DNA of 64,000 nt from Chitinophaga sp. MM2321. Its GTDB lineage: Bacteria; Bacteroidota; Bacteroidia; Chitinophagales; Chitinophagaceae. The stretch covers positions 6,714,473 to 6,778,472 of the forward strand of contig NZ_OZ035533.1 in NCBI RefSeq assembly GCF_964033635.1, written 5' to 3'. This document shows, one piece after another, positions 43,790 to 53,443 of this stretch; within the stretch, counting starts at the first letter, position 1; every line of letters begins with the position of its first letter. A program made the position numbers and the translations under genes. The notes under the pieces are model-generated. The model saw nothing but the letters and a program-made list of their open reading frames with translations, searched no databases and was not told the DNA's origin.

Positions 43790-44953
43790 CTAAATATCGA
43801 AAGTAGTCCATTTTACGTCACTTTGTGAAGAGCGTACTACGTTGTCGATAAATGCCATACCACGTACACCATCTTCCACACCAGGGAAATCCAGTGATTC
43901 AGGGCTTGGTTGTACGCCATCTATTTTAGCCGATAATGTTTGTGCGAAGTTGCGGTACAGGTTACCAAAAGCTTCCAGGTATCCTTCCGGATGACCACCC
44001 GGTGTGCGGGTATTATGGGTCATGTAGGAAGACTGGGAACCGTAGTTAGCACCGGCGCGATAGATTTCGGCAGGCTTATCCAGCCATTTTACCAGCAGGG
44101 TGTTAGGTTCATGTTGCGCCCATTCAAGGCCGCCTTTTTCGCCATAGAGCCTGATCTTCAGCGCGTTTTCTTCGCCGGCAGCTACCTGTGATGCCATCAG
44201 CACACCAGCAGCACCGTTGTCGAAGCGGAGCAGTACGGAGCCGTCATCATCCAGCGCACGACCGGGTACCAGGATATTCAGATCGGCACACAACTTTTCA
44301 ATTTTAGCACCGCTGATATATTCTGCCAGGTTAGCAGCATGGGTGCCAATGTCGCCCATAGAGCCGCTTTTGCCGGATTTTTTCGGATCTGTTCTCCAGG
44401 CTGCCTGTGCATTCCCTTCTCTCTCACTCAGTTTGCTGAGCCATCCCTGGGGATATTCTACCCATATTTTACGGATTTTTCCCAGTGCTCCGTCTTTCAC
44501 CATCTGCCTGGCCTGTTTTACCATCGGGTAACCCGTGTAGGTATGCGTGAGCAGGAGTGTTAAACCGGTAGCTTCCACTTTAGCCTGTAATTGTTTGGCC
44601 TCTTCAAGAGAGAAAGTGATCGGCTTTTCTACAACAACGTTGAAGCCCAGATCCAGCGCCATCATAGCAGGTTCGAAGTGAGCGAAGTTAGGCGTGACAA
44701 TAGTCACGAAGTCAAGACGCTTATCTGCCGGCATCGCTGCTTCTTTGGTAAGCATGGTCTTGAAATCGATGTAAGTCCGCTCCGGATCAAGGAACAACAT
44801 TTTACCTGATTCAATAGCTATTTCATTATTGATGCTGAGTGCGCCGGCAGCAAGCTCAATAAGCCCGTCCATATTGGCAGCAATACGGTGAATAGCACCT
44901 ATGAAGGCGTCTTTACCGCCTCCGATCATTCCCATTCTGAGTTTCCGTGTCAT
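43790..44953 (-). CDS. Gfo/Idh/MocA family oxidoreductase
   Basis: 387 residues. The N-terminal Rossmann domain has GMIGGGKDAFIG and TIVTPNFAHFEPAMMALDLGFNVVVEKPITF (catalytic Lys in the EKP motif). The C-terminal half has GDIGTHAANL with the catalytic His. No signal peptide, so cytoplasmic. It would oxidise or reduce a sugar at one hydroxyl, often C3, with NAD(P). It lies 23 bases downstream of the MFS transporter gene, so import and oxidation are linked. Confidence 0.92.
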   Translation of the reverse strand: MTRKLRMGMIGGGKDAFIGAIHRIAANMDGLIELAAGALSINNEIAIESGKMLFLDPERTYIDFKTMLTKEAAMPADKRLDFVTIVTPNFAHFEPAMMALDLGFNVVVEKPITFSLEEAKQLQAKVEATGLTLLLTHTYTGYPMVKQARQMVKDGALGKIRKIWVEYPQGWLSKLSEREGNAQAAWRTDPKKSGKSGSMGDIGTHAANLAEYISGAKIEKLCADLNILVPGRALDDDGSVLLRFDNGAAGVLMASQVAAGEENALKIRLYGEKGGLEWAQHEPNTLLVKWLDKPAEIYRAGANYGSQSSYMTHNTRTPGGHPEGYLEAFGNLYRNFAQTLSAKIDGVQPSPESLDFPGVEDGVRGMAFIDNVVRSSQSDVKWTTFDI

Positions 44954-44976
44954 ATTTTACAATTATCGTTTTTAAG

Positions 44977-46251
44977 TTATACTATTTGAACCTGTGCTTT
45001 TTTACGATTGCGCATATAAAAGAAAAGTCCTATAAATGCCACGATCAGGACAACGGGTATTATCAGTGTGGCATTCAGGATTTCCGGGCCTGCTACTGCG
45101 GTAGCCTGGCTAAAGGTGGCGGCTTCCGGACTGCCGGGGGCAGCGGAGCGGTAAGCATCCAGGGAAGCATCTGCCGGCAACTGTTTTACGAGAATGCTGT
45201 CATAAAAACCACCCATGAAATACATATATACTGAAACGGCAAACATACCGGCGGCACCCATCAGGTTCATACCCAATGCACCTGATTCAGGGATGTTTTC
45301 CGATACAAAACCCAGCATAGTAGGCCAGAAATAAGTAACACCGATACCAAATATAAAGGCGGCCACAAATACCATGTCGCCCGATACATGGGACAGTAAA
45401 TATAAGCCCAAAGCGGAAAATATTGCAGAAAGAACTAAAACGCCGGTTGGGGAGATCCTATGCACCACTGGTCCGGCGAAGGCCCTGCCCAGCACCTGCA
45501 CACCTGCAGTCATTGCCAGAATGAGGATGGAATTTTCAGTTACATTCTTTAATAATACTTCAATCCACTGGCCGGTAAAGAGTTCTGTGATGGCGGTGCC
45601 AAACATCAGGATGAACATTACAATAAACAGCGGACTTAAAATTGATTTGTACATCTGGGCGGAAGATACACCGGATGCCACCCTTTCTGTAACAGGGAAA
45701 TCAAGTTTAAGAAAAAGATAACCATAGATAAGGGTAGGGATAATCATGGTAGCTACCTGGAGCTGCCAGCTGATACCTATTTTGCTCAGTAAAAATACCA
45801 ACAGGGTGCCGACTACAATACCGCCGGGGAACCAAAGGTGAAAATGGTTTAGTTTGGTTGTTTTGTTGTCAGGAAAAATAGTGGCTACCAATGGATTACA
45901 GGCTGCTTCCACAGTACCGTTAGCCAAACCAATAAACAGGGTAGAGATGAACAGGGTCCAGAAGCCGGTAGCAAATATGGTCAGCACTATACCTATCAGG
46001 TGTAGTACAAAAGCTGCTACCAGTAATCGTTTCATGCCTATGGCATCTACTACAAAGCCACCTATTAAAATGGCCAAAGGAAAGCCCCAGAAAGCAGTTC
46101 CTGTGATAATGCTCAGTTCCTTCGTATTCAGATGGAACTCAACACCCAGGCCGCTTAAGATGCCGGCGCGGATTCCGAAAGATAACGATGTTACCAGCAG
46201 CGCCATGCAGCTGGCGACGAATAATTTTTGTGGCTGAATTGTGTTTGCCAT
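44977..46251 (-). CDS. MFS transporter (probable sugar permease)
   Basis: 424 residues with about twelve hydrophobic segments and no signal peptide. Loops include GGFVVDAIGMKRLL after the second helix, and LWFPGGIVVGTLLVF. It is the first gene of the seven-gene minus-strand cluster and has 478 bp of non-coding DNA upstream. It probably brings an oxidised or partly degraded sugar across the inner membrane for the oxidoreductase and isomerase. The substrate is inferred from context only. Confidence 0.88.
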   Translation of the reverse strand: MANTIQPQKLFVASCMALLVTSLSFGIRAGILSGLGVEFHLNTKELSIITGTAFWGFPLAILIGGFVVDAIGMKRLLVAAFVLHLIGIVLTIFATGFWTLFISTLFIGLANGTVEAACNPLVATIFPDNKTTKLNHFHLWFPGGIVVGTLLVFLLSKIGISWQLQVATMIIPTLIYGYLFLKLDFPVTERVASGVSSAQMYKSILSPLFIVMFILMFGTAITELFTGQWIEVLLKNVTENSILILAMTAGVQVLGRAFAGPVVHRISPTGVLVLSAIFSALGLYLLSHVSGDMVFVAAFIFGIGVTYFWPTMLGFVSENIPESGALGMNLMGAAGMFAVSVYMYFMGGFYDSILVKQLPADASLDAYRSAAPGSPEAATFSQATAVAGPEILNATLIIPVVLIVAFIGLFFYMRNRKKAQVQIV

Positions 46252-46729
46252 AAAACGTGGATATTTTGGTAAAAGTTGAAACTGATATTAAAACCACTAA
46301 ATTTATAAAAAGAATTCACATATTTATATTTTTTACGGTTGAACGGACATTTTTTCAAGAATCTTCTTTTCATGACCCTCCCGGAACGGGGGATTTAGCC
46401 TATTTCCCGGTTCTCCGGCGCTCCCTGTTTGCAGCACCTGCCATATCATTTCAGCATGCCACGGAAATATCTCTCCATCATCTCTGAATCCCCGAATTTA
46501 TTCCTAATTTTACCGTCCTTGTAAAGTAGCTATGGTAAGCTGACAGCTTGACAGTCTGGCTTTCCAAGCACAATATTTGAGTAACTTGGGTTCCCGTCTA
46601 TCCAGCTACCTAAGTCCATAGCCTCTGTGCCACAGGCTGGTATGCCGGAAAAAACCAACTGACAGCAATGTGGACGGGATGGGGTATGTTACAGAAATTG
46701 AAATCGTAATTCGTAATTAAACATTTAAC
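46252..46729 (+). other. 478-bp non-coding region before secA, possible structured RNA or leader
   Basis: No gene was found. 46530-46710 has many local pairings: GCTATGG (46529-46535) with CCATAGC (46616-46622), TCCCGTC (46592-46598) with GACGGGA (46673-46679), and CTTGTAA near 46518 with TTACAG near 46689. The 3' part has the AATTCGTAATT-type repeat (46702-46720). No T-run terminator follows, so it may be a structured secA mRNA leader or a small RNA. It did not match any riboswitch I know by eye. Confidence 0.35.
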
Positions 46730-49700
46730 ATGTTAGGTTTTTTAACAAAACTTTTTGGAGGGAATAAGTCCGACAGAGATATTAAATCCGTCACTCCATT
46801 TGTGCAGCAGATTAATGAGGAGTACGAAAAACTTCAGTCCCTGCCTATCGATGACCTGCGTCAGAAAACACAGGAATTCCGCCAGCGCATCAGCGTACAC
46901 CTGGCTGTTATCGACAAGGATATAGCAGAAAAAGTAGCCGCAGCAGAGACTTCAGAAGATGTAACACAGAAAGATACTATATACCAGGAAATAGATTTAC
47001 TAAAGAAAGACCGGGATAAACAACTGGAAGTTGTACTGAAAGAACTGTTGCCCGAAGCTTTCGCTGTTGTAAAAGAAGCCGCACACCGTTTCACCAACAA
47101 TACTACTATCACTGCCACTGCCACTAACCTGGACAGACAACTGGCCGTGAGAAAAGAATATGTTACCATCAATGGCGATCAGGCTACCTGGAGCAATACC
47201 TGGAAAGCTGCCGGCAGCGATGTTACCTGGAACATGGTACACTATGATGTACAGCTGATAGGTGGTATGGTATTACACCAGGGTAAAATTGCCGAAATGG
47301 CTACGGGTGAAGGTAAAACACTGGTATCTACCCTCCCCGCTTACCTCAACGCACTGGCAGGTCAGGGTGTTCACATCGTTACCGTGAATGACTACCTGGC
47401 ACGTCGTGACTCCGAATGGAACGGACCTCTCTTCGAATTCCTGGATATCACCGTTGACTGTATCGACAAACACCAGCCTAATACACCGGAACGCCGCAAC
47501 GCTTACCTGGCTGACATTACATATGGTACCAACAATGAATTCGGTTTTGACTACCTCCGTGATAACATGGTACACAGCCCGGATGAAATGGTACAGCGCA
47601 AACACCACTACGCCATGGTGGATGAAGTGGATAGCGTACTGGTAGATGATGCGCGTACACCGCTCATCATTTCCGGCCCTATTCCCCGCGGTGATGAACA
47701 GGAATATCATGCATTGAAACCACGTATTCAATACCTGGTAGACATGCAGAAAAAAGTAACCAACCAATACCTTCAGGATGCCAAGAAACTGATTGCAGAA
47801 GGCAAAGACGACCCCAAAACTGGTGGTCTGGCCCTGATGCGTGCGTGGAGAGGCTTGCCGAAAAACAGTGCGCTGATCAAATACCTCAGCGAACCCGGTA
47901 TGAAAGTATTGCTGCAAAAAGCTGAAAACTACTACCTGGCAGATCAGCAACGCGAAATGCCAAAAGTAGATGAAGGACTATACTTCACCATCGAAGAAAA
48001 ACAGAATAGTGTAGACCTCACCGAAAAAGGGATCACCCTTATTACGCAAGGCGGCGAAGATCCAAACTTCTTCATCATGCCGGATGTAGGTTCTGAACTC
48101 GCCGAAATTGAAAAACAGCCTATTCCGGCGGAAGAAAAACTGCAACGCAAAGAATCGATGTTGCAGGACTACGCCCTGAAATCTGACCGTATCCACTCCG
48201 TACAACAATTACTGAAAGCATACACCCTGTTTGATATAGATGTGGAATACGTAGTAATGGATGGAAAAGTGAAGATCGTAGATGAACAGACAGGTCGTAT
48301 CCTTGATGGACGCCGTTATTCAGACGGTTTACACCAGGCGATTGAAGCCAAGGAAAATGTGAAAGTGGAAGCTGCCACCCAGACATTTGCCACTATCACC
48401 CTGCAAAATTATTTCCGTATGTATCACAAGCTGGCCGGTATGACCGGTACAGCATCTACGGAAGCGGGTGAACTCTGGGAAATCTACAAGTTGGATGTAG
48501 TTACTATTCCTACTAATCTGCCGATCTCCCGTATAGATACAGAAGACCTGGTTTACAAAACAAAAAGAGATAAGTATAAAGCCGTTATCGAAGAAATCAA
48601 AGGATTACAGGCAAAAGGCCGCCCGGTACTGGTAGGTACTACCTCCGTGGAAGTATCCGAATTGCTGAGCAAGATGCTGACCTTCGAGAAGGTGCCACAT
48701 AATGTACTGAATGCGAAGCAACATGCCCGTGAAGCACAGATTGTTGCAGAAGCAGGTTTGCCTTCCGCTGTGACCATCGCTACCAACATGGCGGGTCGTG
48801 GTACGGATATCAAACTCGGACTCGGCGTGAAAGAAGCCGGTGGTTTGGCCATCATTGGTACGGAAAGACATGAAAGCCGTCGTGTAGACAGACAGCTGCG
48901 TGGTCGTGCCGGTCGTCAGGGTGATCCCGGAACTTCACAGTTCTTTGTTTCCCTGGAAGATGACCTGATGCGTATGTTCGGCTCCGAGCGTATTGCCGGT
49001 CTGATGGACCGCATGGGCTATAAAGAAGGAGAAGTGATCCAGCACAGCATGATCACCCGATCCATTGAAAGAGCACAGAAAAAAGTAGAAGAAAATAACT
49101 TCGGTATCCGTAAGCGCCTGTTGGAATATGATGATGTGATGAACAAACAGCGCACCGTGATTTACGCAAAACGTAACCACGCCCTGTTTGGTGAACGCCT
49201 GGCTATCGATACAGATAATGCCTTCTATGATGTAGCAGAAAATATGGTGATCACCCACAAAGAAAGCGGCGACTATGAAGCTTTCAAAATGGATGCCATC
49301 ATGAACTTCTCCATCGATACAGCTATTACCAAAGAAGAACTGGCCCGTACAGATGTGCCTTCACTGGCGTCTAAACTGTACCATGAAGGATTGCAGAACT
49401 ACCATCGTAAAGTGCAGGAAATTACTGCCAACACTTTCCCGGTGATTGAACGCATCCACAATGAACAGGGACACCAGATCGAAAATATTTCTATTCCGTT
49501 TACCGATGGTAAGAAAGGCATCAATGTACTCGCTAACCTGAAAACGGTAGTGGAAACAAAAGGCCATGAAACCATGAACGCCCTGGAACGCAGTATCACA
49601 CTGGCATTAATTGATGATGCCTGGAAAGAACATCTGCGTGCGATGGATGAACTGAAACAATCAGTACAGGGTGCGGTATACGAACAGAAAGATCCTTTAC

Positions 49701-50047
49701 TGATCTACAAACTGGAAGCCTTCAAACTGTTCAAGCAGATGGATGGTGAAACCAGCCGCGACATCGTTTCCTTCCTTTGCAAATGCGGTATCCCCGTAAG
49801 CCAGGAAAGACAGGATGAACAGATCCGGGAAGGCTATGAAGAAAAAACCGACATGAGCGGTCTGCGTGCATCCCATGATGATATTGCAGAACACAATGGT
49901 CACCAGTCAGCCGGTGGTGAAGCATATCCTACTGCTGTAGAAGAAAAACAGGAACCGGTACGCGTAGGCCCTAAAGTAGGCCGTAACGATCTGTGTCCTT
50001 GTGGTAGCGGGAAGAAGTTCAAGAACTGCCATGGAAAAGATTTGTAG
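46730..50047 (+). CDS. secA: Preprotein translocase ATPase SecA
   Basis: 1105 residues, longer than in E. coli, as usual in Bacteroidota. Walker A is GEGKT (193-197, in ATGEGKTLVSTLPAYLNAL), followed by YGTNNEFGFDYLRDNM and MVDEVDSVLVDDARTPLIISG. The preprotein-binding and helical scaffold domains follow, and the C-terminus has a zinc-binding tail CPCGSGKKFKNCHG (first Cys at 1089). It drives export through SecYEG. An insert around residues 355-460 lengthens the protein. A strong hairpin terminator follows. Confidence 0.98.
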   Translation: MLGFLTKLFGGNKSDRDIKSVTPFVQQINEEYEKLQSLPIDDLRQKTQEFRQRISVHLAVIDKDIAEKVAAAETSEDVTQKDTIYQEIDLLKKDRDKQLEVVLKELLPEAFAVVKEAAHRFTNNTTITATATNLDRQLAVRKEYVTINGDQATWSNTWKAAGSDVTWNMVHYDVQLIGGMVLHQGKIAEMATGEGKTLVSTLPAYLNALAGQGVHIVTVNDYLARRDSEWNGPLFEFLDITVDCIDKHQPNTPERRNAYLADITYGTNNEFGFDYLRDNMVHSPDEMVQRKHHYAMVDEVDSVLVDDARTPLIISGPIPRGDEQEYHALKPRIQYLVDMQKKVTNQYLQDAKKLIAEGKDDPKTGGLALMRAWRGLPKNSALIKYLSEPGMKVLLQKAENYYLADQQREMPKVDEGLYFTIEEKQNSVDLTEKGITLITQGGEDPNFFIMPDVGSELAEIEKQPIPAEEKLQRKESMLQDYALKSDRIHSVQQLLKAYTLFDIDVEYVVMDGKVKIVDEQTGRILDGRRYSDGLHQAIEAKENVKVEAATQTFATITLQNYFRMYHKLAGMTGTASTEAGELWEIYKLDVVTIPTNLPISRIDTEDLVYKTKRDKYKAVIEEIKGLQAKGRPVLVGTTSVEVSELLSKMLTFEKVPHNVLNAKQHAREAQIVAEAGLPSAVTIATNMAGRGTDIKLGLGVKEAGGLAIIGTERHESRRVDRQLRGRAGRQGDPGTSQFFVSLEDDLMRMFGSERIAGLMDRMGYKEGEVIQHSMITRSIERAQKKVEENNFGIRKRLLEYDDVMNKQRTVIYAKRNHALFGERLAIDTDNAFYDVAENMVITHKESGDYEAFKMDAIMNFSIDTAITKEELARTDVPSLASKLYHEGLQNYHRKVQEITANTFPVIERIHNEQGHQIENISIPFTDGKKGINVLANLKTVVETKGHETMNALERSITLALIDDAWKEHLRAMDELKQSVQGAVYEQKDPLLIYKLEAFKLFKQMDGETSRDIVSFLCKCGIPVSQERQDEQIREGYEEKTDMSGLRASHDDIAEHNGHQSAGGEAYPTAVEEKQEPVRVGPKVGRNDLCPCGSGKKFKNCHGKDL

Positions 50048-50099
50048 AAATTAAGAAGGACCGTAGCGTAATTTTTAATTTTTGTGAGATAATTATTTT

Positions 50100-50152
50100 A
50101 ACGGATTTTGAATGGAACATTTTTTAATGTGAGATTCATAATCCGTTTTTTT
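50100..50152 (+). terminator. Terminator of secA
   Basis: A compound hairpin: outer stem AACGGATT (50100-50107) with AATCCGTT (50140-50147), inner TGAAT/ATTCA and ACATT/AATGT pairs, then a T-run. Confidence 0.85.
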
Positions 50153-50244
50153 GCTTGCGCACAAAAACAAAGAAAATACCACACAAACAGCCGCTAAAAT
50201 CACCCTGCACTTCCGTAATTCACCATTCGTAATTTGTAATTGTT

Positions 50245-50252
50245 TATTTTTG
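50245..50252 (+). promoter_or_regulatory. -10 element of deoC
   Basis: TATTTTTG is a perfect TAnnTTTG, 23 bases before the ATG at 50275. An AATTCGTAATT-type repeat lies just before it. Confidence 0.6.
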
Positions 50253-50274
50253 AGCTTGTATTCACAAAACAGCC

Positions 50275-50946
50275 ATGAACATAAACAGATATATAGACCA
50301 TACTATTCTAAAGCCTACTACAACACTGGATGATATCAAAACCCTCTGCATGCAATGTGTGGAGTTTGATTTTGCAGCGGCTTGTGTGCCACCGCTATAT
50401 GTGAAGCTGGCCAAACAATTCCTGGGAGCTACCAATACTAAAATTGCTACGGTGATAGGTTTCCCTTTCGGGTATTCCGCAATTGAAGCAAAAGTGGCGG
50501 AAACGGTGCTGGCAATTGTAGATGGCGCTGATGAGCTGGATGTAGTGATCAATATCTGTGCTATCAAAAATAATGACTGGGAATACCTGGAAAAAGAAAT
50601 TGCGCACCTGCTCTATATTATCCGGGAGAAAAAGAAGGTGATCAAGGTCATTATTGAAAGTGGCATATTATTGGAGGATGAGATCGTAAAATGTTGCCAG
50701 CTTTATGGCAGGTATGGGGTGGATTTTATGAAAACATCCACAGGCTATGCTGAAAAAGGCGCTACTGTGGCCGCAGTAAAACTGATGCGGGAAAACCTGC
50801 CAGCCAACATACAGATTAAAGCTTCCGGTGGGATTCGTACCTTTACTTTTGCGAAGGAACTGATAGATGCCGGTGCCACACGTATCGGGGCTAGTGCCAG
50901 CGTAGGTATTGTGAATGAAAGCAAGGCTGCGGAGGCTTCCTCTTAA
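50275..50946 (+). CDS. deoC: Deoxyribose-phosphate aldolase
   Basis: 223 residues, a normal length. The Schiff-base lysine is Lys153 (DFMKTSTGY), with a second Lys at 182 (IKASGGIRTF); DELDVVINICAIK also matches. It splits 2-deoxyribose 5-phosphate to acetaldehyde and glyceraldehyde 3-phosphate in nucleoside breakdown. A SPOR protein gene follows 33 bases later. No other nucleoside gene is nearby. Confidence 0.95.
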   Translation: MNINRYIDHTILKPTTTLDDIKTLCMQCVEFDFAAACVPPLYVKLAKQFLGATNTKIATVIGFPFGYSAIEAKVAETVLAIVDGADELDVVINICAIKNNDWEYLEKEIAHLLYIIREKKKVIKVIIESGILLEDEIVKCCQLYGRYGVDFMKTSTGYAEKGATVAAVKLMRENLPANIQIKASGGIRTFTFAKELIDAGATRIGASASVGIVNESKAAEASS

Positions 50947-50979
50947 TAATGATTATTAATAGTTAATTATACAGTATTC

Positions 50980-51423
50980 ATGCAAAAATTATTCATCCTC
51001 ATTTGCTGCCTGTTGGGAAGTAGTTGGGCCATGGCGCAGGACAATGCGCTGGCTTCCGGCAACGGAAATGTGAAAGTGATCAAAGATAGCCGGCTGGATG
51101 TGCTGATTAAAAAACAGATCTACATTAACACACTGGCTATCCGTAATCAATCCGGTTTCCGGGTGCAGGTGATCTCTACCAACAAGCGTGGTGATGCGAA
51201 TGAAGCCAAAGCCCGGGTAATGCAGTTGTACGGTGATTACCGTACCTACCTGGATTATCAGGCTCCCTATTTTAAAGTGCGCGTAGGCGATTTCAAAAGC
51301 CGTGAAGAGGCCAGCGAGTTACGCGATAAATTATCCAGCCTGTTTTCAGGTGGTGTATTTGTAGTACCGGCCATTATTAACGTGTCACTGGATAAAGAAC
51401 TATCGAATGAAGAACCGTATTAA
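50980..51423 (+). CDS. SPOR-domain secreted protein
   Basis: 147 residues with a signal peptide (about 1-20, ending AMAQD) and a SPOR domain (about 45-135): RNQSGFRVQVISTNKRGDANEAKARVMQL, YFKVRVGDFKSREEASELRDKLSSLF. SPOR domains bind glycan strands bared of stem peptides, so it probably associates with peptidoglycan in the periplasm. Its last 17 bases overlap the start of the amidohydrolase gene, so the two are translationally linked. An envelope link is possible but not certain. Confidence 0.88.
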   Translation: MQKLFILICCLLGSSWAMAQDNALASGNGNVKVIKDSRLDVLIKKQIYINTLAIRNQSGFRVQVISTNKRGDANEAKARVMQLYGDYRTYLDYQAPYFKVRVGDFKSREEASELRDKLSSLFSGGVFVVPAIINVSLDKELSNEEPY

Positions 51424-52582
51424 AGAGCTGGCAAAAGCCTATGCACCTGCCTTTATAGATATCAGGCGTCATATTCATGCTCATCCTGAACTGTCATTCC
51501 AGGAATATGAGACTTCAAAATTCATTCAGCAGAAACTGGATGAATTTGGCGTGTCTTATAAAGCCGGTATCGCCGGTACAGGCATTATTGCGCTGATAGC
51601 AGGAAAGAACCCCGGCTCCAGAACAATTGCACTCCGTGCTGATATAGACGCATTGCCTATTACAGAGGCCAACGATGTATCTTATAAATCCACCAACAAC
51701 GGCGTGATGCATGCCTGCGGACATGATGTACACACCACCTGCGTACTGGGAGCTGTGAAAATACTGCATGAACTCAGAGATGAACTGGAAGGAACCGTTA
51801 AAATCCTTTTCCAGCCGGGGGAAGAAAAGCATCCCGGCGGCGCCAGCATCATGATTGAAGAGGGTGCATTGGAAAATCCACGGCCTGACGCTATCCTGGG
51901 TATGCATGTGCAGCCCACTATGGAAGCGGGCAAGCTGGGATTCCGTGCGGGTAAATATATGGCCAGCGCCGACGAAATTTATATCACCATCAAAGGGAAA
52001 GGCGGCCACGCGGCCACGCCTCATCTGACCGTAGATACCATCCTGGTGGCATCACAGCTAGTGGTAAGTCTTCAGCAAATTATCTCCCGTAATAACAATC
52101 CGTTTTCTCCCTCTGTATTATCTATCTGTGCTTTCAATGGTGGTTTTACAACCAATGTGATCCCCAGCGAAGTGAAGCTGATGGGCACTTTCAGGGCAAT
52201 GGACGAAACCTGGCGCTTTAAAGCGCATGAGCTGATCCGTAAACAGGCCGTTGGTATTGCGGAAGCAATGGGAGCAACAATAGATATCCAGATATTGGTA
52301 GGTTATCCTACTTTATATAACAACGAAGAAGTGACCGCCAAAGCCCGCGGCTTTGCAGAAGACTATCTCGGATTATCGCAGGTAGAAGATACAGAGATCC
52401 GGATGGGTGCAGAAGATTTTGCCTTTTACTCACAGATCGTACCGGCCTGTTTTTTCAGGTTGGGTACCGGCAATATAGCCAGGGGCATTACTTCCGGCGT
52501 ACATACACCTACTTTTGATATTGATGAACGTGCCATAGAAGTAGGCATGGGAACAATGGCTTACCTGGCCACACAATTCTAG
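51407..52582 (+). CDS. M20 family amidohydrolase
   Basis: 391 residues with the M20D amidohydrolase blocks: RRHIHAHPELSFQE, ALRADIDALPI, HACGHDVHTTCVLG and FQPGEEKHPGG (metal ligands), GKGGHAATPH in the dimerisation domain, and a C-terminal MGAEDFAFY. It would hydrolyse N-acyl-amino acids, such as N-acetyl or auxin-type conjugates, in the cytoplasm. The ATG overlaps the end of the SPOR gene by 17 bases. A terminator follows 25 bases after the stop codon. Confidence 0.93.
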   Translation: MKNRIKELAKAYAPAFIDIRRHIHAHPELSFQEYETSKFIQQKLDEFGVSYKAGIAGTGIIALIAGKNPGSRTIALRADIDALPITEANDVSYKSTNNGVMHACGHDVHTTCVLGAVKILHELRDELEGTVKILFQPGEEKHPGGASIMIEEGALENPRPDAILGMHVQPTMEAGKLGFRAGKYMASADEIYITIKGKGGHAATPHLTVDTILVASQLVVSLQQIISRNNNPFSPSVLSICAFNGGFTTNVIPSEVKLMGTFRAMDETWRFKAHELIRKQAVGIAEAMGATIDIQILVGYPTLYNNEEVTAKARGFAEDYLGLSQVEDTEIRMGAEDFAFYSQIVPACFFRLGTGNIARGITSGVHTPTFDIDERAIEVGMGTMAYLATQF

Positions 52583-52607
52583 CAAAATAGTTGATAGCAA
52601 TAACAGG

Positions 52608-52640
52608 AACGTCCCGATAAAGATCGGGACGTTTTTATTT
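52608..52640 (+). terminator. Terminator of the SPOR/amidohydrolase operon
   Basis: A perfect 11-bp stem (52608-52618 with 52623-52633), a 4-base AAAG loop and a T-rich tail. Confidence 0.9.
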
Positions 52641-52725
52641 TAGTTTAACTTTTAGTGATAAGAGGGGTGACTTGAAAATCATCCCGATAAGATACTAAAT
52701 CGATAAAATTGTATAGTTGCACTTG

Positions 52726-53442
52726 TTATTTAAGCTGTTTAATATTCCCGAGCGCATCTCCGGAGATATTCATCTCCCGTAAACTATCTACCTGGATATC
52801 ACCAAATTTATACGCACCCCTGAAAGTGAGTGCACTGGCTTTTCCCAGCTTCAGCCACAGGGAATCGGTTACACTGTTTTCTTCCATATGGAAACTGCTT
52901 TGCGCACCACCGGTGAAAGATAATGTACCAATCCGGGTGTCATGGAAGTAGGATTCAGTAGCCGGGCCCACATCAACCTTGAGCGTAGCGGCCTGTTTTT
53001 CATCGAGGCGCAGGTTGCATCCGCTGCTGCTGATCTGTTCCAGTGTAGTGCAGGAAATATCCACACTCCCTTCCTTCAGAAATACAACAAATAAGGTATC
53101 ACCGGATTGATGGGACCTATAGCAACTGCTATCCCAGGAAGCTGCCTGGTACTTATTGTTGTTATTAACGCTTATCCAGGGAGTATTTTGTTTGTAAATA
53201 TCGGTATTGCTATTGTTGCCATTTTCTCCTGCCTTAACTTTCTGTGCCGGACTTTCATTTGTTGCTACCAGTATTTTAAATGGTTGCAGCCGGTTGATGG
53301 CCTGGGTATTCCTTTGATTGTTACCGAAATGGATGTTGGTAATCCCTTTACTATAATTGGCCCGGAGTACAATATCTGTGCACAGCATCAATAACACGAG
53401 CATCCCGCCAAAGCCGATCAATAATTTAGTACTCGTTTTCAT
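52726..53442 (-). CDS. Hypothetical membrane-anchored protein of the YtrA-like operon
   Basis: 238 residues with one N-terminal transmembrane segment (about 6-27, LLIGFGGMLVLLMLCTDIV) and an extracytoplasmic beta-rich body with repeats such as LWLKLGKASALTFRGAYKFGDIQVDSLREMNISG, which suggests a small beta-helix like those in adhesin-like (DUF2807/GIN) proteins. It lies one base after the GntR regulator and is the last gene of the four-gene ABC operon. No enzyme motifs are seen. It may help the exporter or sense envelope stress, which is inference. Confidence 0.65.
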   Translation of the reverse strand: MKTSTKLLIGFGGMLVLLMLCTDIVLRANYSKGITNIHFGNNQRNTQAINRLQPFKILVATNESPAQKVKAGENGNNSNTDIYKQNTPWISVNNNNKYQAASWDSSCYRSHQSGDTLFVVFLKEGSVDISCTTLEQISSSGCNLRLDEKQAATLKVDVGPATESYFHDTRIGTLSFTGGAQSSFHMEENSVTDSLWLKLGKASALTFRGAYKFGDIQVDSLREMNISGDALGNIKQLK

Positions 53443-53443
53443 G

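Noticed and set aside
46520..46612. tRNA-like pairing (GTAGCTA with CAGCTAC and GGGTTCCCGTC)
   Set aside because: No proper D-loop GG, T-loop TTCRA or anticodon arm; not a tRNA.
46668..46709. Possible 13-residue leader peptide before secA (ATG TGG ACG ...)
   Set aside because: It is too short to judge, with no ribosome site or conservation known; kept only as a note to the secA leader.
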